This document shows, one piece after another, positions 25,976 through 34,533 of a stretch of DNA of 34,533 nt. This stretch comes from an uncultured bacterium (lineage in GTDB: Bacteria; Bacillota; Clostridia; Lachnospirales; Lachnospiraceae): NCBI GenBank assembly GCA_947567075.1, contig CANOLZ010000010.1:1-34533 (forward strand), in the 5' to 3' direction. The notes beneath the pieces were generated by a model. The model was not told the origin of the DNA. It made no database searches and saw nothing but the letters and a program-made list of their open reading frames with translations. The position numbers and the translations under genes are program-made. Numbering within the stretch: position 1 is the stretch's first letter; every line of letters starts with the position of its first letter.

Positions 25976-27226
25976 ATGGCCTTAAGCAAAAAGCCAATGA
26001 CAGGGATGAAAGATATTCTTCCTGCTGAGATGCAAATGCGGGAATATGTGATCCGCTTAATAAAAGAAACCTATGGGACATTTGGGTTTTCTTCCATAGA
26101 AACACCCTGTGTGGAACATATAGAGAATTTGACAAGTAGACAGGGAGGAGAAAATGAAAAACTTATATTTAAAATATTAAAAAGAGGAGATAAGCTGAAC
26201 GTGGGGACTGCAGAAGATGAAAAAGAGCTGGTAGACAGCGGTCTTCGCTATGATTTAACCCTTCCCCTTTCCAGATATTATGCGCAACACAAAAATGACC
26301 TTCCTATGCCTTTTAAAGCCCTTCAAATAGGAAGTGTATGGAGAGCGGACAGGCCTCAAAAAGGGCGGTTTCGTCAGTTTACCCAATGTGATATTGATAT
26401 TTTAGGGGAGGATTCCTCCCTTGCTGAAATAGAGCTTATTTTGGCAACAACTACATTATTAGGAAAGCTGGGATTTCAAAATTTTAAGGTTCGTCTCAAT
26501 GATCGGAGAATATTGAAGGCCATGGCCGCTTACAGTGGTTTTCCTGAAGAGAAGCTGGATCTTGCCTTTATTATTTTAGACAAATTGGACAAAATAGGTT
26601 TAGACGCAGTAGCCAGGGAATGGAGAGAGGCAGGATTTTTAGAAACTGCTGTGGAGACATACATGGATCTCATAAAGAGCCTTACTGTGGAGAAAAAGGG
26701 ACTTGCCTATCTAAAAGAAAAGCTGGGAGAATATTTAGAAGAAGAGGTTTATGAATCTTTAGACTGTATTATGGATAGTGTGGAGAAAGTAAAAAGGACT
26801 CCTTTTCAAATGGTGTTTGATCCTACCCTTGTTAGGGGAATGTCTTATTACACAGGTTCTATATTTGAGATAGAAATGGAAGAACTGAATAGTTCCGTTG
26901 CAGGGGGAGGACGCTACGATAAAATGATTGGAAAATTTACTGGAAAAGATGTAAGCGCCTGCGGTTTTTCCATTGGATTTGAGAGAATTATTACGATTTT
27001 GCAGGATAGGGGATTTAAAGTACCTGTAAAAGCCAGGAAAAAAGTATATCTTCTGGAAAAGGGAATGGACAGAGAAACAATGTGCCAAGTGATGAAAATG
27101 GCAGGGAAAGAAAGAGAAGAAGGGGCTGATGTCCTTGTGGCACAGATGAATAAAAATAAAAAATTCCAGAAAGAGCAGCTCATGAAAGAAGGATACGAAG
27201 AGTTTAAAGAATTTTTCAATAAATAA
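25976..27226 (+). CDS. hisS: Histidyl-tRNA synthetase
   Basis: This class II enzyme charges tRNA-His. Motifs in the 416-aa protein are GMKDILPAEM at the start, motif 1 around FSSIETPCVEHIEN, RYDLTLPLSRY, motif 2 GSVWRADRPQKGRFRQFTQC, histidine-binding LVRGMSYYTGSIFEIEM and motif 3 GFSIGFERI. The histidine-binding motif reads RGMSYY where many bacterial enzymes have RGLDYY, which suggests a distinct HisRS subtype. AAAGGAAAGGAG lies before the ATG. It precedes aspS by 13 nt. Confidence 0.96.
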   Translation: MALSKKPMTGMKDILPAEMQMREYVIRLIKETYGTFGFSSIETPCVEHIENLTSRQGGENEKLIFKILKRGDKLNVGTAEDEKELVDSGLRYDLTLPLSRYYAQHKNDLPMPFKALQIGSVWRADRPQKGRFRQFTQCDIDILGEDSSLAEIELILATTTLLGKLGFQNFKVRLNDRRILKAMAAYSGFPEEKLDLAFIILDKLDKIGLDAVAREWREAGFLETAVETYMDLIKSLTVEKKGLAYLKEKLGEYLEEEVYESLDCIMDSVEKVKRTPFQMVFDPTLVRGMSYYTGSIFEIEMEELNSSVAGGGRYDKMIGKFTGKDVSACGFSIGFERIITILQDRGFKVPVKARKKVYLLEKGMDRETMCQVMKMAGKEREEGADVLVAQMNKNKKFQKEQLMKEGYEEFKEFFNK

Positions 27227-27239
27227 TGAGGAATGGATA

Positions 27240-29042
27240 ATGGAAAGGAGCAGCAAAGAAATGGCAGAAGAAATGCGGGGCCTAAAGAGAAGCCACAGAT
27301 GTACAGAAGTGAACAATGGTCATGTAGGGCAGACAGTGACAGTGATGGGCTGGGTACAAAAAAGCAGAAATAAGGGAAGCATTATTTTTGTGGATTTAAG
27401 AGACCGAACAGGAATTTTACAAATCATTTTCGAGGAAAAGGATATTGGAAAAGAAGGGTTTTCAAAGGCAGAACAGCTTCGAAGCGAATTTGTTATTGGG
27501 GTTGTAGGAAGAGTGGAAAAAAGGGCTGGAGCAGTTAACAAAGATTTAGAAACAGGGGATATTGAAATAAGGGCTAAGGAGCTTCGCATTTTATCAGAGT
27601 CTAAGACACCTCCCTTTCCCATTGAGGAAAAAAGTAAGACAAAAGATGAATTAAGATTAAAATATCGGTATTTAGATTTAAGGAGACCAGACTTACAGAG
27701 AAATTTAATGATGAGAAGTAAGATTACAACATCCATTCGGAATTTTTTGGCAGAGGAAGGATTTTTAGAAATGGAGACTCCATTATTAGGAAAGAGCACC
27801 CCAGAAGGCGCAAGGGATTATTTAGTGCCAAGCAGGGTACACCCAGGAAAATTCTATGGTCTCCCTCAGTCTCCCCAACTTTATAAACAGCTGTTTATGT
27901 GTGCAGGCTATGATCGGTATTTTCAAATTGCCAAGTGCTTTCGAGACGAAGATTTAAGGGCGGATAGACAACCAGAATTCACCCAGGTAGATATGGAGCT
28001 GTCCTTTGTTGATGTGGACGATGTCATTGACGTTAACGAAAGACTTTTACAAAAAGTATGCAAAGATGCCATAGGATTGGATATTCCCCTGCCTATTCAG
28101 AGAATGACATGGAGAGAGGCTATGGATCGCTTTGGTTCAGACAAGCCAGATACTCGATTTGGAATGGAGTTAGTAGATGTCTCCAAAGTGGTGGAGGGTT
28201 GCAAATTCAGTGTTTTTACTGCGCCTTTAGAGAAGGGCGGTTCTGTCAGGGGAATTAATGTAAAAGGCCAGGCTTCCATGCCTCGGAAAAAAATAGATGC
28301 CCTTGTGGAATTTGCCAAAGAATTTGGGGCAAAAGGACTTGCTTATTTTGCTGTTTTGGAAGATGGAACTTATAAATGTTCCTTTGGAAAATTTATGGAA
28401 GAGGAGGAGCTAAAAAGTCTGGCAGATGCTATGGAAGCAAAGAAAGGGGATCTTTTGCTATTTGCAGCAGATAAAAATGCTATTGTTTGGGATGTTCTTG
28501 GAAATCTGCGCATAAAACTGGCAAAAGATTTAGAACTGATTGATACGAATGCATTTCATTTTCTTTGGGTGACCCACTTCCCACTTTTGGAATGGAATGA
28601 GGAAGGGGAACGATTTGTGGCAATGCACCACCCTTTTACAATGCCCATGGAAGAAGATCTGCCTTTGCTAGATAAAGAACCAGAAAAAGTTCGGGCAAAA
28701 GCTTATGATATTGTATTGAATGGAACAGAATTAGGTGGGGGAAGCGTACGTATTTTCCAAAGAGAAGTACAAGAGACCATGTTTCGGGTTTTAGGATTTG
28801 AGAAAGAGGAGGCTTATGAACGTTTTGGATTTTTGCTTCATGCCTTTGAATATGGGGTTCCTCCCCATGCAGGGCTTGCCTATGGCTTAGATCGCCTAGT
28901 CATGCTTTTAGTCAAGGCAGAAAGCATTCGGGAAGTCATTGCTTTTCCAAAAGTAAAGGACGCTTCCTGTCTTATGACAGATGCTCCAAACCTTGTGGAT
29001 AAGGAGCAGTTAGATGAACTAAAATTATCAATCCCCACTTAA
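27240..29042 (+). CDS. aspS: Aspartyl-tRNA synthetase
   Basis: A 600-aa bacterial-type AspRS. The N-terminal OB anticodon-binding fold has TVMGWVQKSRNKGSIIFVDL. Class II motif 1 is near LEEGFLEMETPLL-type residues 145-160, then the GAD insertion domain. The active site has QSPQLYKQL, CFRDEDLRADRQPEFTQ and GLAYGLDRLVMLL. The start is uncertain: ATG 27240 has GAGGA about 7 nt upstream, but the second ATG at 27261 has the stronger AAAGGAG. Its 3' end overlaps the convergent AraC gene by 4 nt. Confidence 0.96.
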   Translation: MERSSKEMAEEMRGLKRSHRCTEVNNGHVGQTVTVMGWVQKSRNKGSIIFVDLRDRTGILQIIFEEKDIGKEGFSKAEQLRSEFVIGVVGRVEKRAGAVNKDLETGDIEIRAKELRILSESKTPPFPIEEKSKTKDELRLKYRYLDLRRPDLQRNLMMRSKITTSIRNFLAEEGFLEMETPLLGKSTPEGARDYLVPSRVHPGKFYGLPQSPQLYKQLFMCAGYDRYFQIAKCFRDEDLRADRQPEFTQVDMELSFVDVDDVIDVNERLLQKVCKDAIGLDIPLPIQRMTWREAMDRFGSDKPDTRFGMELVDVSKVVEGCKFSVFTAPLEKGGSVRGINVKGQASMPRKKIDALVEFAKEFGAKGLAYFAVLEDGTYKCSFGKFMEEEELKSLADAMEAKKGDLLLFAADKNAIVWDVLGNLRIKLAKDLELIDTNAFHFLWVTHFPLLEWNEEGERFVAMHHPFTMPMEEDLPLLDKEPEKVRAKAYDIVLNGTELGGGSVRIFQREVQETMFRVLGFEKEEAYERFGFLLHAFEYGVPPHAGLAYGLDRLVMLLVKAESIREVIAFPKVKDASCLMTDAPNLVDKEQLDELKLSIPT

Positions 29043-29905
29043 GGCTGGTTGGGAGAAGAAGAATGGGCATACTCAGAAGGAGTGATGCCTTTTCTTTTAT
29101 GAAAAGCTTTTGAGAAATATAAGCTGTCTTCAAAACCAACCGAGTTAGCGACAGCAGCTATAGACAAAGAGGATTCTTTTAATAGGTGGCATGCTTGTTT
29201 TATCCTATATTGGGAGAGGAATTCCTTGGGAGACATACCAGTATATTGACGGAACACCCGAAACAAATGGCTTCTGCTAATACCTACATAGCGGGCAATA
29301 TCTTCTATGGAAATATTATAAGAATAATTGGCGCAGACATAGTCGACTCCCTTTTTTACGTAACTTATATAGGATGGATTTGTATCCTCTTTTTTTCCAG
29401 AACTTTTTACAAACAATGCCAAAGCTGTATAGAGACGTCCAGTCATTTCGATTCTATGGGAAAAGGCATTTCCCCTGGCTTCATAAATATGGAAGAGATG
29501 TTTTTGAATGATGTCCCCTTGGGGATGGGAACGAATGACAGGAGACTTTCTTGAGAAATCAGTGGCGTTTAATATAGTTGCAGCGTCAGTGCCGGCAAAG
29601 CCAGCCCAATAATATTCCCATGGATCCTTTTTATCTGCATAATAAGTAACTTCCACATAAGGATAAACGAGAAAAACATCTCCTGGATATAAAGGAAAAA
29701 CGCTTCCTTCTGTTTGATAATAACCTTTTCCAGATAGGACATAATGGATTAAATAGTGATCCCTCATTCCCGGGCCCCATTGATGGAGAGATTCACATTT
29801 TTGAAAACCTACATTATAGACGGATAAGGACATAAGCTCCTTTTCTTTAGATTTAAAATTATTTTTAAAAGTTTCCTGCACAAATACGTCCCCCTTTTGT
29901 TCCAT
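29039..29905 (-). CDS. AraC-family transcriptional regulator of galactose genes (probable)
   Basis: About 288 aa. The N-terminal cupin-like sensor domain has HYLIHYVLSGKGYYQT, LYPGDVFLVYP and WEYYWAGFAG, as in sugar-responsive AraC regulators. The C-terminal double helix-turn-helix has NISIEDIARYVGISRSHLFR, GMSPKEFLSQYRIKQA and VANSVGFEDSLYFSKAFHK. The open frame reaches 30043, inside galK; I set the start at ATG 29905 with AAAGGA upstream, but 29926 or 29947 cannot be excluded. It is divergent from galK-galT, which suggests control of that pair. Confidence 0.85.
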   Translation of the reverse strand: MEQKGDVFVQETFKNNFKSKEKELMSLSVYNVGFQKCESLHQWGPGMRDHYLIHYVLSGKGYYQTEGSVFPLYPGDVFLVYPYVEVTYYADKKDPWEYYWAGFAGTDAATILNATDFSRKSPVIRSHPQGDIIQKHLFHIYEARGNAFSHRIEMTGRLYTALALFVKSSGKKEDTNPSYISYVKKGVDYVCANYSYNISIEDIARYVGISRSHLFRVFRQYTGMSPKEFLSQYRIKQACHLLKESSLSIAAVANSVGFEDSLYFSKAFHKRKGITPSEYAHSSSPNQP

Positions 29906-29921
29906 CTTTCCTTTATTATGC

Positions 29922-29971
29922 AACATTTTTCCATGGATTTCAAACATTTCCTTCTTGTTTTCTATGGAAAA
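29922..29971. promoter_or_regulatory. Repeats in the AraC-galK divergent gap
   Basis: AACATTT occurs twice in direct orientation, 21 bp apart (29922-29928 and 29943-29949), the spacing of two helical turns used by AraC dimers. TTTTCCAT (29927-29934) also recurs inverted as ATGGAAAA (29964-29971). The region overlaps the two alternative AraC starts at 29926 and 29947. No clear -10/-35 pair was found for galK, which would fit activation. Confidence 0.35.
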
Positions 29972-30010
29972 GAAAAGTAAACTGAAAGAAAAAGAAAAGG
30001 AGCGATAAGG

Positions 30011-31183
30011 ATGAAAGAGAAGGCAGTGGAAAAATTTAAACAATTATTTGGAGATAAGGGAGATATTCGTATTTATTTTGCCCCTGGACGAGTGAATTTA
30101 ATTGGGGAACATACAGATTATAACGGAGGACATGTATTTCCATGCGCCTTGACTATTGGAACTTATGGAGTGGCAAGAAAGAGAGAAGACAGAAAACTTT
30201 GCTTTTATTCCATGAATTTTCAAGACAGAGGGGTCATGGAGTCTTCTCTAGATGACTTAAAGCCAAAGAAAGAAGAAGGATGGATCAATTATCCAAAGGG
30301 AGTTATCTGGGCTTTCTTGGAGAAAGGCTATGAGGTGGAGAAGGGACTAGATATGCTGCTGTTTGGCAATATACCAAATGGTTCTGGACTTTCTTCTTCT
30401 GCCTCTGTAGAAGTACTTACAGGATTTGTCATAAAAGATTTGTTTGGATTGCCGGTATCCTTAAAAGAAATTGCACTCCTAGGACAGTACTCAGAAAACA
30501 ATTTTAATGGGGTGAACTGTGGAATTATGGATCAGTTTGCCATTGCTATGGGGAAAAAGGATCATGCAATTTTCCTTGATACAAGCAATTTATCTTATGA
30601 ATATGCTCCGTTAAAATTAAAAGGGGCGAAGCTTGTGATTGGATGCACCAACAAAAAGAGAGGCTTATTAGACTCGAAATATAATGAACGAAGAGAGGAG
30701 TGCGAAAAGGCCCTGGAAGAAATAGGTCAAGTTGTAGGTATTCAAACACTAGGTGATTTGACGCAGGAACAGTTTGAAGCATATAAAGATGCAATTCATG
30801 ATGAAACACGAAAAAAGAGGGCAAAGCATGCTGTCTATGAGAACGAGAGAACAATAAAGGCTGTGGAGGCCCTGAAAAAGGGGGACATTCCTTTGTTTGG
30901 ACAATTAATGAATGAATCTCATAGTTCTCTTCGAGAGGATTATGAAGTTACAGGTGTGGAGTTGGACACTCTTGTGGAAGAAGCATGGAAGATAGAGGGA
31001 GTCATTGGTTCCCGTATGACAGGGGCAGGATTTGGAGGATGTACTGTAAGTATTGTGAAAGAGGAAGCAGTAGAGGAATTTATTCAGAAGGTTGGAAAAG
31101 CTTATGAAGAAAAAATAGGGTATAAGGCAGATTTTTATGCTGTGAACATTGGAGATGGACCTTTTGTGGAAAGGATCAAATAA
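30011..31183 (+). CDS. galK: Galactokinase
   Basis: It phosphorylates galactose to galactose-1-phosphate, the first Leloir step after mutarotation. GHMP kinase motifs: FAPGRVNLIGEHTDYNGG near residue 25, the ATP loop GSGLSSSASVEV near 125, and MTGAGFGGCTVSIV near 337. The length of 390 aa is normal. AAGGAG lies 7 nt before the ATG. It is followed by galT after 23 nt. Confidence 0.97.
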   Translation: MKEKAVEKFKQLFGDKGDIRIYFAPGRVNLIGEHTDYNGGHVFPCALTIGTYGVARKREDRKLCFYSMNFQDRGVMESSLDDLKPKKEEGWINYPKGVIWAFLEKGYEVEKGLDMLLFGNIPNGSGLSSSASVEVLTGFVIKDLFGLPVSLKEIALLGQYSENNFNGVNCGIMDQFAIAMGKKDHAIFLDTSNLSYEYAPLKLKGAKLVIGCTNKKRGLLDSKYNERREECEKALEEIGQVVGIQTLGDLTQEQFEAYKDAIHDETRKKRAKHAVYENERTIKAVEALKKGDIPLFGQLMNESHSSLREDYEVTGVELDTLVEEAWKIEGVIGSRMTGAGFGGCTVSIVKEEAVEEFIQKVGKAYEEKIGYKADFYAVNIGDGPFVERIK

Positions 31184-31206
31184 GGACTAGAAGGGAGGTA
31201 AAAGAA

Positions 31207-32706
31207 ATGCTGAATAAATATATAAAAAAATTAGTCACCTATGGATTGCAAAAGGGCTTGATCCATGAATGGGAACGAATTTACGCTACAAATCTTCTCT
31301 TAGATATATTTAAGGAGGACGAATATGAAGATGTCCAGGTAGAAGAGGGAGAAATAGATTTAGAAGATACACTAAAACATTTGTTAGACATTGCTTATGA
31401 AAGAGGGATAGCGAAGGAAAAGGACATTGTGTCCAGAGATTTGTTGGACACAAAGATGATGAACTGCCTTATGCCTAGGCCTTCAGAGGTGATACGAAAG
31501 TTTTATGAATTATATGCCTCTTCACCAAAGGAGGCAACGGATTATTTCTATAAGCTGAGCCAGGATTCAGATTATATACGCAGGTACCGTATAAAAAAAG
31601 ATATAAAGTGGAAAACAAAAACCCCTTATGGGGAGCTGGATATGACCATTAATTTGTCAAAACCAGAAAAGGATCCAAAAGCTATTGCAGCAGCAAAAAA
31701 TGCAAAACAAAAGGGATATCCCAAATGCCTCCTCTGTATGGAAAATGTTGGATATGCAGGGAGGATCAACCATCCTGCAAGACAAAACCACAGAGTCATC
31801 CCTGTGAAAATAAATAACCGTGACTGGGGATTTCAGTATTCCCCTTATGTTTACTACAATGAACATTGTATTGTCTTTTGCGGGGAGCATGTTCCAATGA
31901 AAATTGAAAAAGAGACATTTCAAAAGCTTTTTGACTTTATTACTTTATTTCCCCATTATTATTTAGGGTCAAATGCAGATCTGCCTATTGTTGGAGGCTC
32001 CATATTAAGCCATGATCACTTCCAAGGAGGCAATTATGAATTTCCTATGGCAAAGGCGCCCATGGAGAAAACATACAAGATTGGAGGATTTGAAGATGTG
32101 GAAGTAGGAATTGTCCATTGGCCTTTGTCGGTCATTCGCACAAGATGCAGAGAGGCAGAGAGGCTTATAGAACTGGGAGATTTTATTTTATCAAAATGGA
32201 GAAATTATACAGACGAAGAGGCATTTATATATGGATATACAGATAAAGAGCCTCATAATACCATTACACCCATTGCAAGGAAGAGGGGAGAGATGTTTGA
32301 ACTGGATTTGGCCTTGCGCAATAATATTACAACAAAGGAACATCCCCTTGGATATTATCATCCCCATGAGGAATATCATCATATTAAAAAAGAAAATATT
32401 GGCTTAATTGAGGTTATGGGCTTAGCTATTCTCCCATCAAGACTTAAAGAAGAGATGGAGCTGTTAGAACAATGCCTGGCAGAAGGAAAAGATATAACCT
32501 CTTATGATTCTTTAGAGAAGCATAAAGACTGGGTGAAAAAATTAAAAGAAAAGTATCACTCCTTTGACAAAGAAAATACGGGAGACATTTTAAAAGAAGA
32601 AATGGGACTTGTTTTCCAAAAGGTTTTGGAAGACGCAGGTGTCTATAAATGTACAGAGGAGGGAAGAAAGCATTTTGAGAAATTTATCCATTCTTTATCA
32701 GAATAG
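31207..32706 (+). CDS. galT: Class II galactose-1-phosphate uridylyltransferase
   Basis: It exchanges UMP between UDP-glucose and galactose-1-phosphate. The 499-aa length, LLCMENVGYAGRINHPARQNHRVIP segment (cut here to families' shared C-x-x-C-x-x-N idea) and SHDHFQGG identify the Gram-positive class II type; the His-x-His-x-Gln-like HDHFQ carries the nucleophile. Class I motifs are absent. AAGGGAGG lies before the ATG. No galE or transporter is in the window. Confidence 0.95.
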   Translation: MLNKYIKKLVTYGLQKGLIHEWERIYATNLLLDIFKEDEYEDVQVEEGEIDLEDTLKHLLDIAYERGIAKEKDIVSRDLLDTKMMNCLMPRPSEVIRKFYELYASSPKEATDYFYKLSQDSDYIRRYRIKKDIKWKTKTPYGELDMTINLSKPEKDPKAIAAAKNAKQKGYPKCLLCMENVGYAGRINHPARQNHRVIPVKINNRDWGFQYSPYVYYNEHCIVFCGEHVPMKIEKETFQKLFDFITLFPHYYLGSNADLPIVGGSILSHDHFQGGNYEFPMAKAPMEKTYKIGGFEDVEVGIVHWPLSVIRTRCREAERLIELGDFILSKWRNYTDEEAFIYGYTDKEPHNTITPIARKRGEMFELDLALRNNITTKEHPLGYYHPHEEYHHIKKENIGLIEVMGLAILPSRLKEEMELLEQCLAEGKDITSYDSLEKHKDWVKKLKEKYHSFDKENTGDILKEEMGLVFQKVLEDAGVYKCTEEGRKHFEKFIHSLSE

Positions 32707-32722
32707 AGATGAATAAGAAGAA

Positions 32723-32780
32723 AAGGAGGAACAACAAAATTCAAATTTCCACATACATTAAAAGAAAGAACGTAATGTAT
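32723..32780 (+). promoter_or_regulatory. Orphan ribosome site and hairpin before the amidase gene
   Basis: A perfect AAGGAGG (32723-32729) has no ATG, GTG or TTG at the right distance. An ATT at 32739 opens a 20-codon frame ending in TAG across the amidase start. ATACATTA (32753-32760) and TAATGTAT (32773-32780) form an 8-bp hairpin just before the amidase ribosome site. It may be a decayed start or a leader. Confidence 0.35.
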
Positions 32781-32793
32781 AGAGGAGATTTTA

Positions 32794-33339
32794 ATGGCTA
32801 GAAAAGTATATATTGACCCAGGGCATGGGGGAAGCGATCCAGGAGCTGTTTACGAAGGGAGAATGGAAAAAGACGATGTTTTGCAGCTGGCGCTAAAAGT
32901 TGGAGAATTGTTGGAAAACGCAGGATTGGACGTGGAGTATACAAGGGTGACAGATATTTATGAAATGCCCTTTAAAAAGGCCCAAGACGCCAATGAAGCC
33001 AATGCAGATTTTTTTGTATCTATTCACCGCAATTCCAGTGAGGCACCAGCTCAATATAAGGGAGTGGAGACATTGGTCTTTGCAGATTATGGCATACAAG
33101 GAGAGATGGCAAGAAATATCAATGCTCAGTTAGAGCAGGTGGGATTTCGCAATATAGGAGTAAAGGAGAGGCCAAATTTAGTAGTGTTAAAGAGAACCCA
33201 GATGCCAAGCGTTCTTGTAGAAGTAGGATTTATCAATAATCCTGAGGACAATGAAATCTTTGATAATAATCTGGATGAGATAGCAAGAGGGATTGCCGAT
33301 GGGATTTTAATGACCTTATATGAAGAGGGGTATGAATAA
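32794..33339 (+). CDS. N-acetylmuramoyl-L-alanine amidase (Amidase_3)
   Basis: A 181-aa zinc amidase that cleaves the bond between MurNAc and the peptide stem. Motifs are YIDPGHGGSDPGA (zinc His), FVSIHRNSS (second zinc His) and VLVEVGFINNPEDN with the catalytic Glu. It is a bare catalytic domain: there is no signal peptide or cell-wall-binding repeat. Export is therefore unexplained, and phage-like, spore-mother-cell or intracellular roles are all possible. AGAGGAG lies before the ATG. Confidence 0.9.
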   Translation: MARKVYIDPGHGGSDPGAVYEGRMEKDDVLQLALKVGELLENAGLDVEYTRVTDIYEMPFKKAQDANEANADFFVSIHRNSSEAPAQYKGVETLVFADYGIQGEMARNINAQLEQVGFRNIGVKERPNLVVLKRTQMPSVLVEVGFINNPEDNEIFDNNLDEIARGIADGILMTLYEEGYE

Positions 33340-33344
33340 ATAAA

Positions 33345-33405
33345 AAGGCCATGTTCCCCCTAGGGAAGAAAGGAAAACGAAGAAGAGAACTAGGGGGAGC
33401 GCCTT
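33345..33405 (-). terminator. Rho-independent terminator of the right-edge gene
   Basis: TCCCCCTAG (33355-33363) pairs with CTAGGGGGA (33390-33398), and AAGGC (33345-33349) with GCCTT (33401-33405), across a 26-nt loop. On the minus strand the stem is followed by TTTTTATTT, as expected for a terminator. The plus strand has no U-tract. Confidence 0.7.
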
Positions 33406-33428
33406 GTTAAGAAAAATGACTTTAAGAC

Positions 33429-34533
33429 TTATAAGGTGACAATGGTAGCCTCATGATCCATGGCAGGAAGTACTTTTTCCAATACGTCCTTTGTCTTAAT
33501 TTTCAAACTCGTTGTGTTGTTGCAAGGATGCAGGGCAATATATTCTTCCTTTAGAACATCTTTATCAATTAATAGACGAACTTTATTTTCTTCATCATGC
33601 ATAAGTCCTAATATGCTCACAGATCCAGAAGACAGTTTTAAAAATTCCTTCATATAGATTTCATCAGCAAAGGAAAGTCTGGAGATGCTTAGCTGGCTGG
33701 ACAAATCTTTTGTCTTAAACCGTTTATCCCCAGGCATTAAAAGAAGATAGAATTGATTTTTCTTAGTATTACAGAGAAATAAATTTTTACACATTTTTGT
33801 CTCAAGGATGCCATCAATAGAGTGGCTGTCCTCAATGGTAGCCATAGGCTCGTGATCAACCCGAAAGAATGGAATATGAAGCTGTTCTAGAAAGTCATAG
33901 CACTGGATTTCTGTATCCGTTCGCTTGGTTTGATCCGTAGGCCTTCCCTCATAAAGGACATAGGAAGTTTGAACCGTTTGGGGAAGATACATATGTACCC
34001 TGTCAATGCGGTTCTTATCTTTAGCTTCCACAACAAGAGTAATTCCATTGGAGGTTGTTACAGATTCTCCTACTTCAGGTATTCGATCAATTAATTCAAT
34101 AATTAATCCTCCTATGGAATCATAATCTTTGGAATCTAAATGCAAGTCTAATATATCATTAATATCGTCTAGTTTCATGGAACCTTCCACAGAATACTCA
34201 TTGACAGCAACTTCCTGCAAAAGTTCTTCTTCTTCCTCATCATATTCATCTCGAATTTCACCTACAATTTCTTCCAGCAAATCTTCCAATGTAATAAGAC
34301 CAGAGGTGGCCCCATACTCATCTAAAACAATGGCCATATTAATAGACTGGTTTTTCATAAGAATTAAAAGTTCAGAAGTATGTTTATACTCATACGTATA
34401 ATAGGCAGGGCGCATAACGTCTTGGATGCGAAAACGGTTCCCATGTTCTATGAGAAGGAGATCCTTTACATTGACAATTCCTACAACATTATTGGTATCT
34501 TCTTCATAAATAGGAATACGAGTATACTTGTCC
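33429..34533 (-). CDS. CBS/CorC hemolysin-type protein fused to prolyl-tRNA deacylase (partial)
   Basis: The gene runs off the right edge, so its N-terminus (presumably a membrane CNNM domain) is not seen. In order from the edge: CBS repeats (DKYTRIPIYEEDTNNVVGIV, then VLDEYGATSGLITLEDLLEE), an acidic stretch, and a CorC_HlyC domain (YSVEGSMKLDDINDIL to HMYLPQ). Without a break comes a YbaK/PrdX-type domain starting YVLYEGRPTDQT and including FFRVDHEPMATIED, KNLFLCNTKKNQFYLLLMPG and SVSILGLMHDEENKV. The latter removes Ala mischarged on tRNA-Pro in known relatives. Such domains are normally separate proteins. No start codon with a ribosome site exists near the junction (about 33965). Confidence 0.82.
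   Translation of the reverse strand, partial: DKYTRIPIYEEDTNNVVGIVNVKDLLLIEHGNRFRIQDVMRPAYYTYEYKHTSELLILMKNQSINMAIVLDEYGATSGLITLEDLLEEIVGEIRDEYDEEEEELLQEVAVNEYSVEGSMKLDDINDILDLHLDSKDYDSIGGLIIELIDRIPEVGESVTTSNGITLVVEAKDKNRIDRVHMYLPQTVQTSYVLYEGRPTDQTKRTDTEIQCYDFLEQLHIPFFRVDHEPMATIEDSHSIDGILETKMCKNLFLCNTKKNQFYLLLMPGDKRFKTKDLSSQLSISRLSFADEIYMKEFLKLSSGSVSILGLMHDEENKVRLLIDKDVLKEEYIALHPCNNTTSLKIKTKDVLEKVLPAMDHEATIVTL

Noticed and set aside
29906-30043. N-terminal extension of the AraC frame
   Set aside because: Part of it is antisense to galK, and the added residues are a Phe/Ser-rich antisense stretch unlike an AraC protein.

Overview
The window is AT-rich and densely packed, and it looks chromosomal, from an anaerobic low-GC Clostridia. 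Several features suggest a Lachnospiraceae-type organism: a FolB-FolK fusion, a bifunctional chorismate mutase/prephenate dehydratase, HemZ, a DUF5050 protein, class II GalT, and a rel-MBL-hemZ-hisS-aspS order. The family assignment is inference from gene content and style. No rRNA, tRNA or CRISPR array was seen.

Layout. (1) 245-4348 is a folate operon: folC, folE, an HD-domain hydrolase, folP and folB-folK. A YtaF/MntP-like membrane protein follows, its ribosome site lying in a hairpin. (2) 5004-6050 (minus) is a membrane-anchored DUF5050 protein facing a shared terminator. (3) 6228-14425 is one tight plus-strand run: pheA, a DUF815 AAA+ ATPase, ppx, ppk1, maf and two HAD phosphatases. Most neighbours overlap or nearly touch. 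(4) 14420-17726 (minus) holds an ABC-F ATPase, a PHP phosphoesterase and a Cof-type HAD phosphatase. (5) 17727-18428 is a 0.7 kb gap with back-to-back promoters and a decayed SRPBCC-like gene. (6) 18429-29042 is the housekeeping block rel, MBL hydrolase, hemZ, hisS, aspS. About 3.2 kb of accessory DNA interrupts it between hemZ and hisS (22.8-25.97 kb). (7) 29039-33339 has an AraC regulator divergent from galK-galT, then a small amidase. (8) 33429 to the window end (minus) is a partial CBS/CorC hemolysin-type protein continuing in frame into a prolyl-tRNA deacylase domain.

The most unusual items are two apparent gene fusions. In the hemZ-hisS insert, a MarR-controlled DUF1848 protein with a radical-SAM-like cysteine cluster runs in frame into the catalytic part of an Rpn/PD-(D/E)XK transposase-type nuclease. 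At the right edge, a CorC/hemolysin-type protein is fused to a PrdX/YbaK-type tRNA-editing domain. Smaller observations are a hairpin holding the Shine-Dalgarno of the MntP-like gene, two competing hairpins after hemZ, and an ABC-F protein whose degenerate motifs both map to one composite ATP site. The folate operon also contains an HD hydrolase that could fill its missing dephosphorylation step.

How the genes work together: the window joins folate synthesis, phenylalanine synthesis, polyphosphate turnover, (p)ppGpp signalling, two tRNA synthetases and Leloir galactose use. None of the functions was tested; all calls come from reading motifs by eye.
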